Source: Stictocephala bisonia
Taxonomy: Eukaryota; Arthropoda; Insecta; Hemiptera; Membracidae
Direction: 5' to 3'
NCBI GenBank assembly: GCA_035578905.1
Contig: JAQJVL010000744.1
Span: 1-64,000 of the forward strand
DNA length: 64,000 nt
The first letter of the stretch is position 1; each line of letters starts with the position of its first letter. Shown here one piece after another: positions 1 through 13,300 of this stretch. The notes under the pieces are model-generated. The model saw only the letters and a list, made by a program, of their open reading frames with translations. It made no database searches and had not been told where the DNA came from. The position numbers were made by a program, and so were the translations under genes.

Positions 1-383
1 AAACCAAAAAGGGGCTTGACCCTCCCGCCCGCCCATACACGTACAGTGCCATTGACCCAACCGCCTGCCCATACACGTTCAATGGCATTGACCCACCTGC
101 CCACCCATACACGTTCAAAGGCATTGACCCACCCACCCGCCTATACACGTACAGTGGCATTGACCCACCCGCCCGCCCATACACGTACAGTGGCATTCAC
201 CCACCCGCCCGCCCATACACTTACAGTGGCATTGACCCTCCCGCCCGCCCATACATGTTCAATGGCATTGAATACCACTGTACGTGTATGGGTGGGCGGG
301 TGGGTCAATACCACTGTACTTGTATTAGTGGGCGGGTGGGTCAATACCACTGTACGTGTATGGGTGGGTGGGTCAATAGTATC
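1..383. repeat. Inverted G-rich 36-bp minisatellite array
   Basis: About eight C-rich units run on the plus strand up to about 270, then the array flips and continues as G-rich units to about 375. The whole is a large imperfect palindrome centred near 272. The G-rich unit contains GGGTGGGCGGGTGGG followed by a TCAATACCACTGTACGTGTAT segment with variants. The period is 36 bp, so it stays in frame and creates long repetitive open frames on both strands. Related arrays lie near 2.96, 13.86, 15.87, 33.75 and 62.07 kb. Confidence 0.93.
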
Positions 384-391
384 GTAGGTCC

Positions 392-427
<36 letters not shown>

Positions 428-443
428 TTATTTATTTATTTAT
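392..443. repeat. (TA)n followed by (TTTA)n microsatellite
   Basis: An uninterrupted alternating TA tract is followed by about five TTTA units. It directly abuts the inverted minisatellite and may mark the junction of a rearrangement. A short (GA)n stretch follows near 450. Confidence 0.9.
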
Positions 444-505
444 GGACACAGAGAGAGAGAGCGCGTCTACAACCCCGCAACCCTTCGCCGGGCTACCTGA
501 GGTGG

Positions 506-589
506 CATGTCGCACCTCGAGTGCCAGTTTTATGGCCCTTTGGGTCGCTGGGATTAACACAGGTAGTCCATGTCGCACCTCGAGTGCCA
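506..589 (+). repeat. Two copies of a 21-bp direct repeat
   Basis: The segment CATGTCGCACCTCGAGTGCC occurs at 506 and again at 569, 63 bp apart, in a locally GC-rich stretch. I recognise no gene here. Confidence 0.75.
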
Positions 590-829
590 CCGATGGCAGC
601 ATGGTATTTTTTCTTTTTGGAAGATATTTTTTTTCTCGGGATTCAAGACCTACTTTCTACATGTACTTGTAGAAGGTCATTAGGCTTTCACTATTACAAA
701 CCTCTAACTATACTCAGGTCTTCACTACTTCATAAAATTTGTCCTTATTTAAGTACCAAGGGACTCTGGAAGACAGTGTGTCCTGTATCTAACTAGACAG
801 AGGACGAAGTGTTTGGGATATTGTAGGCG

Positions 830-1210
830 ATAGGTGCCATGCTCGGTCTTCTTAATACCAGCATGGCGTCCGCTCAATGGTTGCTATCGACGTAGACACA
901 CTAGAGAAGTCTGGGGTGTCCATGTTGGATGGTAATCAAGGTTTGGATGTTCTGTGACGAGATAACTGAGTATCAGGCTTGTCAATTAGCTGAAAATCAG
1001 ACCAACACTACGTGATTAGGATTCCACGTAAATAAAAGCTGTAGGTTCCTTAGTTGCCCTGGCTGTTGGGCTATTATGTTGCACTTTCTGAGGAACAATT
1101 TAACTCAGTTAGTAACCAGGCTACACTCATCCACACTCATCCTACACTCATATCATCATTCATATTCACCTTAATATACGCACAATGTGTCGGTGTCTCA
1201 TATGTAAGAA
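830..1210 (+). repeat. SINE-like dispersed repeat, copy 1 of the shared-3'-end family
   Basis: The right half (about 1066-1200) matches the 3' body of the SINE at 6.79-7.08 kb in the same order: TTGGGCTAT, then CACTTTCTRAGGAA, then a GTAACNA segment, then ACACTCATC repeats. The left half (about 960-1010, ATCAGGCTTGTCA and GACCAA) matches 58.97-59.02 kb instead. A hairpin with 8-bp arms (GCCATGCT/AGCATGGC) lies near 838-876. The exact ends cannot be fixed by eye. Confidence 0.65.
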
Positions 1211-2959
1211 TGTAAGAATAAGCTCATTTCTTGAAAAAAAAAAAAAATTGGGTGTGCGTCGGACCACACGGTGGAAGTTATACTTCTTTGGCCATTCTCA
1301 TACACCCACTAATATTTACTCACTATTCTCTGAAATCAAACAGATTGTAAATAACGATTTGTATAAATAATGTTTTCACTACACTAGTAGGCCTATGAGT
1401 TTAGCTTTTTTCGTTATGTGTTTACAACCTGCGAAACATCATATTTTCAACAGCTGTCTATTGTTTACTACCGAAAGTAACATTGTTTACAACCAAAAAT
1501 TTTCCACAGTTAACAACACCTGTTTTTATTCCGTAGTGTAGTGAAAAGTATCGTTCAAAACTCGAGTGAAAGTGTTTTGTATGTTCTCGACCAATTCAAA
1601 CATATGGTCTCGATGAAATATAAAACATTTTTCAATATTATTCAATATATTTATCTTCAATATATTATACGTGACTTCATTATTATATTATACACCTATA
1701 TTATCATTATCAGTAATTTCTTCGATTAACAATCGATTAATCGATAGTTCTTAAAAAATTGTTCTTACTTTTCAGCGTGACGTGGTTTCTCGACCAACAT
1801 CCCATCCCAAAGTGTCTAACGGGCGCAAAGAAGTATAACTTAAAAAAAAAAAAAAAAAAAAAACTAAGACCTTTTCCTGTAACAAAGTTGATTATAAAGT
1901 GATCATGCAACATTAAGTAACTGTTCAGAATTTTTTAGGGAAGTGGTATCGATTTGGGATGAGTTAGACCAACAAAACATTTGCTATGAGTAGTTTTCCT
2001 CTTAATAATAACGTCTTATAAATAGTTATAAATGTCTTTCACTTTAACTTAATGAAACATCAGTGGCTGCAGTTTCATAATTTTTCATTTGAATTGTTAT
2101 TTAATAAATTATTCTTAGCTCATCCCACACATTCTAACTAGTGAGTAGCTCATTGACTCTTTCGTAGATTTTTTCAAACATGAATCCCCTGTTATAACGT
2201 TGTGATAATAAATAGTGTCCGTTCTTGACCAAAGTGTGGTCGTACAACTGGCTATGAACTATTATGCATTCTAAATATACATTAACGAAAGGACATAGAG
2301 TTTAACCAACTATATATAGTCAAATCCTGACATATTTTTTATTTAGTTGTCCAATAGTTGGTACATTTCCAAATGAATATGGATAGTTGTGTTTGAATGA
2401 TGACCAATACAGCTTATTTTTAAAGAATTTTCTTCTATTTAAGCACTAAGGAATAAATAAATAAAGCACAAATTAGTATTTCTTCTATTTAATAGCATGA
2501 GGACAAGGGTCTGGATATTTTTGCTGTCAAAACAATTTTGTTTTTTATTCAGTATAAAACATAGACTTAATACTACACGAGTAATAGTTCCAGTAGCTGA
2601 TTCATTGATCATACAGTATTATCAAGGGGACACACTTCAACCTACTTCACTAAGTGTGGAATATTAACCATTTCAATGGGAATGGGGTTCAATTTTGTAC
2701 TGTTTAAAATATATATTGACTGCTGAGTACTGGGGTATCACCTACTTTAAATCAGTCAAAAGCACAAACCATTTTCCCATACTATTAGGAATTTTTGAGT
2801 AAAGATACATAAGAGAATACTTAAAGATATATATTTACTTACCCGCATCATAGAATAGTGATAGAATCCGTTATTGATATATTATTAAAGTAAACATTAA
2901 CGTGGGATTAACTAAGGAGTGAGTGTGTGGTCTCCAAGGAGGAAGTTTAAAGCCGTGTA
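1211..2959. other. AT-rich intergenic DNA, no gene recognised
   Basis: Short open frames only, with A-runs at about 1231-1245 and 1842-1863. I see no coding sequence, RNA gene or intact mobile element. Confidence 0.6.
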
Positions 2960-3283
2960 CAGACCCACCCACTCTCCCATAAACGTACAATATTATTTAC
3001 CCACCCACCTTCCCTTAAACGTACAGTGGTATTTACCCACCCACTCTCCCTTATTCGTACAATGTTATTTACCCACCCCCCATTCCTTACACATACGTCG
3101 GGATCGACCCACTCACCCACCCTTCCATGTACATCGGGATTGACCCACCCACCCTCCATTACTCGTACAGTGGTATTGACTCACCTACCCACCCTTACTC
3201 GTACAGTGGTATTGACCCATCCACCCTCCCATACACGTACAGTGGTATTTACCCATCCACCCTCCATTACACGTACGTCGGGA
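2960..3283 (-). repeat. 36-bp minisatellite array, C-rich on plus strand
   Basis: About nine degenerate units of the 36-bp repeat, with CCCACCCNCCCTCCC-type cores separated by CGTACAGTGGTATT-like spacers. The G-rich strand is minus. It lies about 0.9 kb upstream of the first recognised yellow-family exon. Periodic frames through it on both strands are repeat artefacts. Confidence 0.92.
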
Positions 3284-4185
3284 TTTTATGCCAGGATAAT
3301 TGTTCCAAGAGTATACAAGTTTTTTACAGAAAATATATTCCATGGATAGTATCAATAGCATAGCTCTCTTAAAATACTTAAACTGAGTAAAATTGCTATA
3401 AAACAATTGCCTTTATATCAGAATGTGCTCCACTATAACTCAAGCTTGTGTACCCTGAAGGGAGATTTACATACATCTTTACGATATATAAACTTACACG
3501 TATAAAAAAATAAACAATTAAAAAAACTAGTAGTAATCTTTCTCCTAAAATTACTGTAAAGGTGGTGGCAAAATCATTTTAACGATTCCTTGAATAATAT
3601 TTTTAACAGTATAGTATCGAGTATCTGGACTGAGTTGCAAGCTTTTAGGACGCTTTCTGGATATCTTTGATTATGCCTCTTATATAATTGTTCATGAGCA
3701 TATATTTTTTTATTGATCTAGTATTTTACTAAAGTAGATAGTTTAAATTTTGATCTGAACTTGTGTAATTTTAACATTTTACCCATACTAATAATATTTT
3801 TCTATGATGATTTACCCCTCTCAACTTATCTTTATAGAATATGTCTGTAATATATAACTATTGTTTGGGCTGAGAGATACTTAAATCCATATAGCTATTC
3901 TTGAGACTACTTATCACTATAACTCAAATGTACGGTTTGTTATAAAATCATCAACTATCTTCAATAATAAAGATGATTTGACCTAGATAATACTTTTAAT
4001 AATACAAACATATTAATTAATGCCCAGAAAAGATAAATCATAAGTTATTTAATTTAGTTATAGTTCTGTTTATTTTGCAAAATTAAGCTTAAAGCACTGT
4101 AATTATAGATACATTTACTACTCTTCAGGAACTGTATTTACTACTTATTCTATTTTCTGTTGCTTTTGCTGTATTTATTTTATAG
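3284..4185. other. AT-rich DNA upstream of first recognised exon
   Basis: Probably intron or upstream sequence of the yellow-family gene. I could not find an exon for the signal peptide and first conserved block, so those lie in unrecognised small exons here or before base 1. Confidence 0.5.
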
Positions 4186-4386
4186 ATAAACATAAGTTTT
4201 ATTGATTGTCGAGGTAACGGGAGTCAAAAGATAGTTGTCTCCATCGCCAAACTGGCTCCGGGTTGTCCAGTTACATTATCGACTGTGACAAACCAAACTC
4301 GCAATGGCACTACGCTGCTAAAACCCTACCCAGACTGGGACTGGCAGGGGAGCTGTGACGGCCTAATGTCCGTATACAGAGTGAGG
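4186..4386 (+). CDS. Yellow-family exon A
   Basis: The acceptor is TTTTATAG before 4186 and the donor is GTGAGC at 4387. It encodes 67 residues with LLKPYPDW and CDGLMSVYRV. The first block (VVSIAKLAPGCPVTLSTV) corresponds to the family's F/V-x-x-P-R-x-x-x-G-V-P-x-T-L segment, with Cys in place of Val. A TCTTTAAA-type TATA or a start codon is not evident, so this is an internal exon. Phase 0 at the 3' end. Confidence 0.88.
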
Positions 4387-7300
4387 GTGAGCATTTGTAG
4401 CTAGTAACAGTGTGTTATAACTATTTATTATGTTCTTAGCTGTTTAATGATAGGAGAACACTTTTTGAACGGTTAAGCCTTTAAGGCTCACTATCACCTT
4501 GTATATAAAATTACATTGCTGATGCCTCGTATAAAGTATTATTTAAGATTATAATCTCATATATTGCCCATAAAAAGATAATAGTACTTTTTAAATTAGG
4601 ATTATATAGAGATATCTGTAGAGACTTTTATAGCAGCGCAATTAAAAATTTAATAAATTTATAGAGCTCAATGTATATTTTAAATAAACATTAAAGTGCC
4701 GAAAATGTATGTTTTAGTGGGGCATTACGTGTTATTTTCACATTTATTTCTGATAAAATTAAAGTTCTGTTTAAGGTGGACAAATGTAATAGATTGTGGG
4801 TCTTGGACAGTGGCGTATATCAAGATACCAAGATGATTTGTCAACCTAAAATTGTGGCGTTTGATCTGAAAACTGATAAGGTCATAAGTAAGTGTATTTT
4901 TAGATTCTTTAAATATAGTAAGAATGTTATATGCACACAATGTACAAAGGGAAATTTCATAACCATTACATTTTCATGATTCACAATTAATTGCAGAACT
5001 TTTACGAATCTTTATAGAGATAGTAACAGTTATTGAATTGCGTTGGTAAAAATAGGTTTTATAAAATATATCTTATGAAGGAACTTAACAACATACATTG
5101 CATATAGTAGTTACTATCCCACAACATATAATTATAAAATAAAAATAAAAAAAACTGCAATATGATAGAACTTGCTAATTACATTAATGGTGAACCACTA
5201 CAATCAGAGATACATTAACAACATAGCGGACTAAATGTATATGGTTACATAATATAATGAATCACTATAGTAAAGGACCTCAATACATAAAATATTCTAC
5301 AATTGAATTCCACATTATCTAGTAACCAACCACATACTATGTTAGTTAGCACAGTTCGTGTTAATACACATACGATACAATCGAACACCACATAACACAA
5401 ATGCATTAAAACTTAAGTACAGTTTGTACACATATATTAAATTAGTTCATTTCAATTTATATACAATATACTTGTTCTTCATTTCTGTATTTTTCTTGTA
5501 TCATTATTATTTAATAAATTAATTTACTATATGTAATTAATAATACAATCATAAACATAGTATGACTTAAATTATTTATCTGTTCTATATTTTTTAATAT
5601 AAGAAGTTTTATTATTTTAAAAAATACGGTATAATTTATTTGTATTAATCAATATTTAAATAAATTTAAATTATTTCAGAAACAAATTTCCAAAATGTAT
5701 AAAATGACATGTACATTTTATTGATTAACTCATTGATTTTAGTTTCTTAAAATAAAAAATTCCAAATTTAGAAATTTTTTATACTAAACATATGTCTTAA
5801 AACGAATATCGTTTTATCATGATTGTTTTAAAATAAGCTTCTTATAAAAATAAATTAACCGGGTTCTTTATGTTATTTTTGGAACATTTTAAGTTGTTAA
5901 ATATCTTCGAAATAAGTAATTTGTTCTATTATTAAATCTTTCTTTTCTATAAATTGTCACCTGACAATAAACAAAATTATACAGTCAATTATTATTATAG
6001 CATGGAAGTAAAAAAGTGTATCAATAAAAAAACACATCACTTTTATAGTCCAAATTTCAGAACGTTGTCAGCAGGTAAATTGCCGTCTGGTGGCTCAGTG
6101 GCTAGAGCTTTGGACTGTGGAGGGCATTGTCCAAGGTTCGAATCCCCACTGAGCCAACGGTCGATACTTTTGAATAGAGTTCACGCACAGGTCTCTAGGC
6201 CCATGTGAACTGGTGAGTGAAGTTTATTATCCTAAAAATATAACATCAAGTCAAGTAATTATACTGTTTTAAAATGAATTTTGAAGATATCATAAAATAA
6301 TTATCAGTATTTCTATAAATAAATATGAACGTAATAGCCAAAGTTACAAAAATAATTGATATTTCCAAATGAACTGGAAATGGAGATAGCCTAATATTAA
6401 TTGTTAATTACAGACGTATGTTTGGCTGGTAATAGTATTTAACATTGTTTAACAGGAAAGTACACATTTCCTGAAGGAGATTGTGCAATGTAACAGCTAC
6501 CTCGTCAACATTGTTGTGGACGTCAGAGGGGGAAACTGTGCTGATAGTTTCGCTATGATCGCTGATGTAGCAGGTTTTATCTTGTTCGTTTATAGCATGA
6601 AAAGTAATAGTTCGTGGGTGATCAAACAAGATTACTTCTACCCTGACCCTTGTTGTGGATACTTTAAAATCAATGGAGTTCAGGTAGACTTGATGGTCGG
6701 TATCTTAGGACTTGCTCTAGGTACGTAAGCTCTTGTTACTTTGATACATTCTGTGTTTAAACTAAGTAAAATGTTTTATTTTATTATAATTGGTCGGTAG
6801 CGTAGTTGGTTCAATCCCAGCTTCATGTGCTAAAGGTTCTCAGTTCGATCACAATCAGAGTCAATACATTTTGAGAAGGATCAGCTGATAACCACCGGCT
6901 GTTCATTTGTCATTGGGCTATCAGTTAATGACACTTTCTAAGGAATAGTCGGCCTTAGTTTGTAACAATGACTACATTCGCTCGTATACACTTATCACAC
7001 TCATTCGAAATCCATATTTGCCCATATCTTGATGATCGGCGTCTTATGAATAAATAAATAAAAATTAAAAAAAAAATAAATTATTTGTCGTGATCAGCTA
7101 GTTTTTCTCAAAAAAATAAAAATACGTGCATGTATTATATATGTCATACGACTTTTAAAACCAGATAGCAAAGTAAAAGTTGGGAAACAAAAATGTCTAA
7201 ATATGATCTACAAGTAATTGAAGATGTAAATAAATCTTAAGTACAAGGTAATGTAATCTTGGTGATTGACTGTTGATCCCACGTCTCAGAGTCAATGCCA

Positions 7301-10300
7301 AGTTTCTCAACCATTCAACACCTGCTTCTCTGATTGGATGAAGACCAGCTAATGACCCCGTAGAAGAACACAATGGGCAATCATATATGTATGAACATAA
7401 GATGAATTTCAGCTCCACTATCACTAAACTGATCATTTTCTATTCCTCACTTATATTTCTAGTATTTTCATCTTCCCACAACCGTGTTAAAGTAATTTAC
7501 AATGGTTCATTTCTTACGAGGAAGGTTCATTGCACCTTCCTCTGAAAGTCATAGGGTCTGAAAAGAGAAACTTGTGTTGACCATCAACCGAATTCCAAGC
7601 TAGAGCCCAGTTGGTTTTGGTGAGAATTCGTTTGAAATTAAAGGGACACCAGGTCGAAGAGGTGGTTTTTTTATATTTAAGTCGCTCAGACGTTGTGGGA
7701 TATTTTGCAAAGTGGGAAATCCATAGTAGAAACCGTTTTTCTAGAAGTGTTACTTCGCGTCTTATATCTGGAGGAGCTATGTTGTCGCCGCTGAAAGTTG
7801 TTCCTGCGTACTAAAAAGCCAGCACGGGAGCACAATACTCGGCAGTAGAGGAAACCAGGGACAAGGCTGTAGTACGCAAGACTTGAGTGTTGTCTCCCGA
7901 CTATGATCCAGCAAGTTGCTTCAGAATGTTAGTTTTGATTTCCACCTTACTTACTGTTTTCTGTAAGTTACTTTTAAAACAGATATATTAATCCATACTG
8001 ACTCTCAATTAATGTGAATCATCATTGTATTTCAGCGAAATACCATTGAATAACATTTTAAATTTTTTACTAACTCATCTAAACATCAGGTGAACGAAGG
8101 TTACTTCTTTCTATCTTTGTTGGGCTTTAGCCTCCACGTCCTAAATAATTATTGAATGTGGCTAGATCAATTTTAAGTGTTCTTGTTGTTTTAGATATGT
8201 CCTTGTGTTAAATTGCTTAAGAAATAAATCTGCATATGCCTTTAATGATTTTCTGGACTGTTCAGTAGGGAAGTTAGTAGCGTGTACTTTTAATAAAAGA
8301 GGAAAAGATGAGATCCTCGTAGCAGTACTACATTTAGGAACTTAAAAGAATTGGTCCTAAGTGCAACCCAACCTCGTACAATAACTAGGCTATTACCAGG
8401 ACCTACTAAGTGTCGGTATGAAGGCACTGGGCCTAGGAGGTTAAAAACAAAAAACAAGTTACAGCCAACATAATGTTAATTTAGAATAGAAAATGTTTAA
8501 ATTAAATACGATCAGAAAAAAGATAATTTGAAACAATTACAGATCAAAATTAAGCTGCTGACTGCATGAGAGTTATTTAAATTAAGCCTGAAAAACAATA
8601 TATAAACTATGAAATAATATAACAGAAATAAATTATATAACAACTAACAAAATACATGAAAAACGATAAGAATAGTAATCATAAGAGACACCTACAAAAC
8701 ACTAACTGATAACTAAAACTTAATAAATACTTAACCTAAAAATAACAAATATACTACAAATGTAAATATTTAAAGCAGCTGAAACTACGGGGCCTCGGAA
8801 AGTAAAATACGTAGGTTAGCCAATTTGTAAAAATTACAAAATATTTTATAGTTTCATGTATTATTAAGTAAGGAAAGCTCCTAATCAGTCTAATCAAAAA
8901 GGAAACAAATCCTCTGAGAACCCCGTTAACATTAAAACCGTATGGCGATATCTAAAAAAATAAAATCAAATAAACAAATAATAATACAATCTGAGTATAA
9001 GTTCATCTTATCAACAATCCCCCTCTCCAAAGATTTTAAGTTCAACATTCCCTACAAACTTTATAAAATTCCGCAGTTCAAAGAAATTATTGGGTACAAT
9101 AAACCATAGGCCGAGAGGGGTGAAGAATATTGAGTGGGGATGACCTGCATGCAGAATTCTTCTGCCTGGAGAAACATAGACAACGTCGCATCGAGGAAGA
9201 CTGTTTCATGGTATAAATGTGTTCTTACGACTAGTAAAGTGACAATAATGATCATAACGAATAAATGCCACAAGTATTGAAATTATTATTTCTTGTATTG
9301 CAGAGTTGTGCTTTTTCAGCAACCCGTTTTGGTTGCTTTGAAGGCAGCTCAAGTGAAGCCACAAACCAGTGAAAATGTTGTAGATGCCCGTAACTAATAG
9401 AATGCTATGTGCACTATAGGCTAGTTGAAAAATAGCAGCGGACAAAATGAAGGCGCTTTACACAATTCAGTGAGTGTATGTCAGTCAGTTGTAGCTCTAT
9501 GGCCAAGCGTGTTATGACTCTGGTTTTGGGACGGCCATTAGCCAGAGAACACATAAGCGAATATTCACGAATGAGTCGAAAACCAGGTAGATTTAGGAAT
9601 GTTTGGATTTCCCTAAAGGTTTGCTTTCACAGTACTTATGAATGCTTGTGTAATTAAGTATTCTGGGGCTTACCCAAGCTGACCTTCCGGCTAAGAAACT
9701 GGACCTTATCATGCAAATTAGAGATAACAAACCCACAGTTCTTAATACATATATTTGAAATTTTAGAGCCTTACAACAGCACGTTCAATTAGGTCTACTA
9801 ACTAACCTGCCTGTATAAAATCGAATGGAAACCTGTTACATTCTGGTAGTAAATAATAATTAATTCCAATATATCATTTTTTTTTTTTTTTTTTGTAATA
9901 AATATACTATTTCAATGTATGATAAAAAACTCTATACATTCATAAGTACATTTTAAGTGTATTTTTATTAGTAGTTAAAAATAACAAAAACTCTTTTTAA
10001 ACTATGTAACCAAGTGTGTGTGCATGACCAAGTCTAGTAAGTAATCGATGCACATAAGTTCAATAAGATTAATATTATTCGAAAATGGACATGTTGAAAG
10101 ATATCAATTAAAACGTAATATAACTACACCAATGAGACTACCACTCTTTTAGAATAAATAAATAAATCGTTATACACATGCACTGACACATTCACATTGA
10201 CTCACATACGGATATATGTTTAAAGTAATTTATTAAAAAAAACATGAATATCTGAATAAATGTAATAACTGCCGGATAATTAACTAAGTCATCAAAATTT

Positions 10301-13300
10301 TGCAAGTATGACTTTGATCCATTAATGAAACAACTAATGTTTGTTTTCTTTTCTTGTTTTCTCAATTATTTATATCTCCCATCAGCAAAATATAAACAAA
10401 GTTACGATCAGAAATAGAATATGATTGTAATATTAAAAAAATACTAATAGCATGAACATTACTGTTAAAATAAACATAAAAAATCAAATCTTATTATATA
10501 TAATGTATTTGTAATCATACATTAATTTATTTTTAAGCTTTTCTTTTTTTGTATATGATATTTTTCCTAGAAATGTAGTAAATATAATTAGTATAACTCA
10601 ATTAGCTTTAAGAGTGATAAATAAGTGAACTGTATGAGAAAAATATATTATAAATGCAAAGACATGAATAAATAAATAAAAACTAAGCTTTTAACACATG
10701 ACACGATTACCGTTTTTCCAGGTCTACAGACGAGAGTATTTTAATCAATGTCGAATTGTTTCTCTTGGCCTTCCTTATGAATATGGTACAGGTTAAAGAC
10801 CACACTGCCTTATAGTTTTTCCTTCACTGCTTCCCTTGACAGCTGCAAAAGATTTATCGTAGCCGAGGTTATATACTCATTTATGTAAATCGAATTGTCG
10901 TTTTTAATCCCATGCCCACATCATTCAGATTTTACCATAAGAAATTATCCTTTGTGAAAACGACTCAATAATGTTATTATTATAGGTATATTATTATTAT
11001 GTTCTCCTAACCATCGTGTGTTCCGCGTTCAGCAACCTTGATGGCCATTCTGGAAACTGAAGAGCGCCTCCTCTAGTATACCATAAACAATTAGATTGTT
11101 ACGGTGAGAAAATTGTTCAATTTTATTCAAAGGCTATCGAATATGCTTACTCTCAACATTGTTAATGCCATTGTTTCCAAGTATTTGTTTATATAGTTAG
11201 TACAAGGACTGATTGTCTTTTCTTAATCATCAGGTACCATCTAAAATAATTACATGCATGACAGAATTTAAAGGAAGAACCCAATTTTTTCCATTTTCAT
11301 TTTCTGTATATCATCAGTATTTTTCTGAAGTATGTCTAGTATAGTGTTACGTTTGTCGTCTAAAGACTTCATACTCACTTGAATGTCTAATATCCTCGCA
11401 GATCTTGTCGTGACCTTGGAGCCACCTGCTGGCATCGTCTACTTATAACTGTAGAGACAGGCTCCAACAAATTAAAATCGAAATTGAAATGGAATAGCAC
11501 TTAACACTCACCACTTGTACAGTACAGCGAATTGCATACAACGTTTTCACATGTTAGTTATTGAACAAGTGTCGTTGTCTTTTAACAAATCAAATGAAAC
11601 ATATCTTAAACGTTCTCAGTTCAATACCAATTACAGTCGTAACAAATGTTGAAAGAAGTCAACTGACAGCCATTTTATAAGAAATAGTCGACCTTAGCTT
11701 ATAGCAATGACCGCATTTACTGTAGGCCTACAACACTCATCACACTCATTTGAAATCCGTATTCGCCAATATCTTGACGATCTCTGTCGTAGCAAAATAA
11801 AATATAAATATCATCAGTATATGCATTGAGTTTTTATGTATCAGTAATGAGTTTTTATGCAAGCCAACCTGTAATGTAGCAAATTACACTATCATCATTG
11901 GTATTTAAATATGATGATAAATTTACGTTATCATCATATTTAATGTCATTGTGAGGTGGGCTGGGTTCTGAATCACAGAATTTCTATAGGCTGAACTGTG
12001 TAATTGCTATCATTTTCAGTGACTTCATCCTCATTCATAGGATGAATTTAATTGCCATCTCATACAGCAAATCAGGAGGATCCATAAGTCAAATTGACAT
12101 AGCATGTTAAAGTTTTCTTCTGAATTATTGCCGGTGGATTGGAGTTGTGGTAACTAAGTTTTTTTCATTACACATAACCAACTTGAAATTTCCAAACTTC
12201 CCTTAAAGCAACAACCCCATTGTATGGATGTCAACCTTTTCATGACGCTCCAAAAGTCTTAAATCTAAAGACCTTTCTACTATGTTTGGTTGTATTCAAA
12301 CATTTTCCAGATGGACATTTCATCAAAGAGCAAAGATTATTCTTTTACCTCCATTACCATTAATAAAGCTTTGGATTTGAGGATTTAAAATATTTCGTTT
12401 TGGCGAAATATATTTTTATTTACATTTTTTGACAACATGTTAGACATTGTTATTCATTATTAGTACTTCACCTAGGAACCAATAATGAATAAGGTAAGTT
12501 TCAAACTACTACCAGTGACTGTACAGGTGGGCAGGATGCAAAAACGGAATCACTTACCAGTCGCCTATCCAAGGAACAGTCACGTTTGATGTTGCTTGAC
12601 TCCATTATATTGCAATAACGTTGGAACCCTCTAGCTAAGATAAATGGGAAACATGGTAGCCTTTTCAGTTCTAAAACATTTTCATCTACTTCAAAAATAT
12701 TCGTAAACACCTGTATTTAACACTGTTATGGTTGGAAGTAGCTGACTGCAGAATTAGTTGTTTCTAATAAGTAAGGCCAAGTGCCGAAGAAACTAAACCA
12801 TAATGTTGATAGGGAGAAGGCTGCAAGAACTTGGATTCCCTGAAATATTTGCGTTCAACTTTCGTAGATATTCCCTTATGTTGAATTAGCTTGACAGTAT
12901 TATATTAGTATCCTTTTGTAAGTTTTTAACCAACAATAATTTGTTTTTTGTTATTTGTAGTAATTTATATAATATAATAAGAGATAATTATCATTTTCGA
13001 TGTGTTAAAGGACCTGTTAAAAACAACGACAGACTACTGTATTATCACTCCCTTTCAAAATTGCAAGAGGGCTGGGTGAAAACATCTGTAGTTAGAAACG
13101 GGAGTTTGTTTGTCAACAACACAGGGGCCTCCCGTGAATCCTTTCAGATTTCTAAGGAAAAACGGAAATCACAGTGCTCTCTCCAGGATATGACTAATTC
13201 GGACATTCTGTTATTTGGAATGCCAGTTGAAAACGCCATTGGCTGCTGGAATACGAAATTCCCTTTCAGTGAAATGTTTATGGACAGGCCTGAAAAGGTA

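Noticed and set aside
16..500. Overlapping open frames of 69-123 codons in the first minisatellite array
   Set aside because: They come from a 36-bp period divisible by three. The peptides are 12-residue repeats with no gene structure.
2919..3406. Four overlapping frames in the 3.0-kb array
   Set aside because: Same repeat artefact on both strands.
4776..4979. Reading exon B through to the stop near 4979
   Set aside because: A good GTAAGT donor at 4888 ends the conserved part; the rest is intronic.
12941..13010. Upstream extension of yellow exon D to the start of the open frame
   Set aside because: The extension does not fit the family, whereas the splice acceptor before 13011 gives the right phase and an exact join with exon C.
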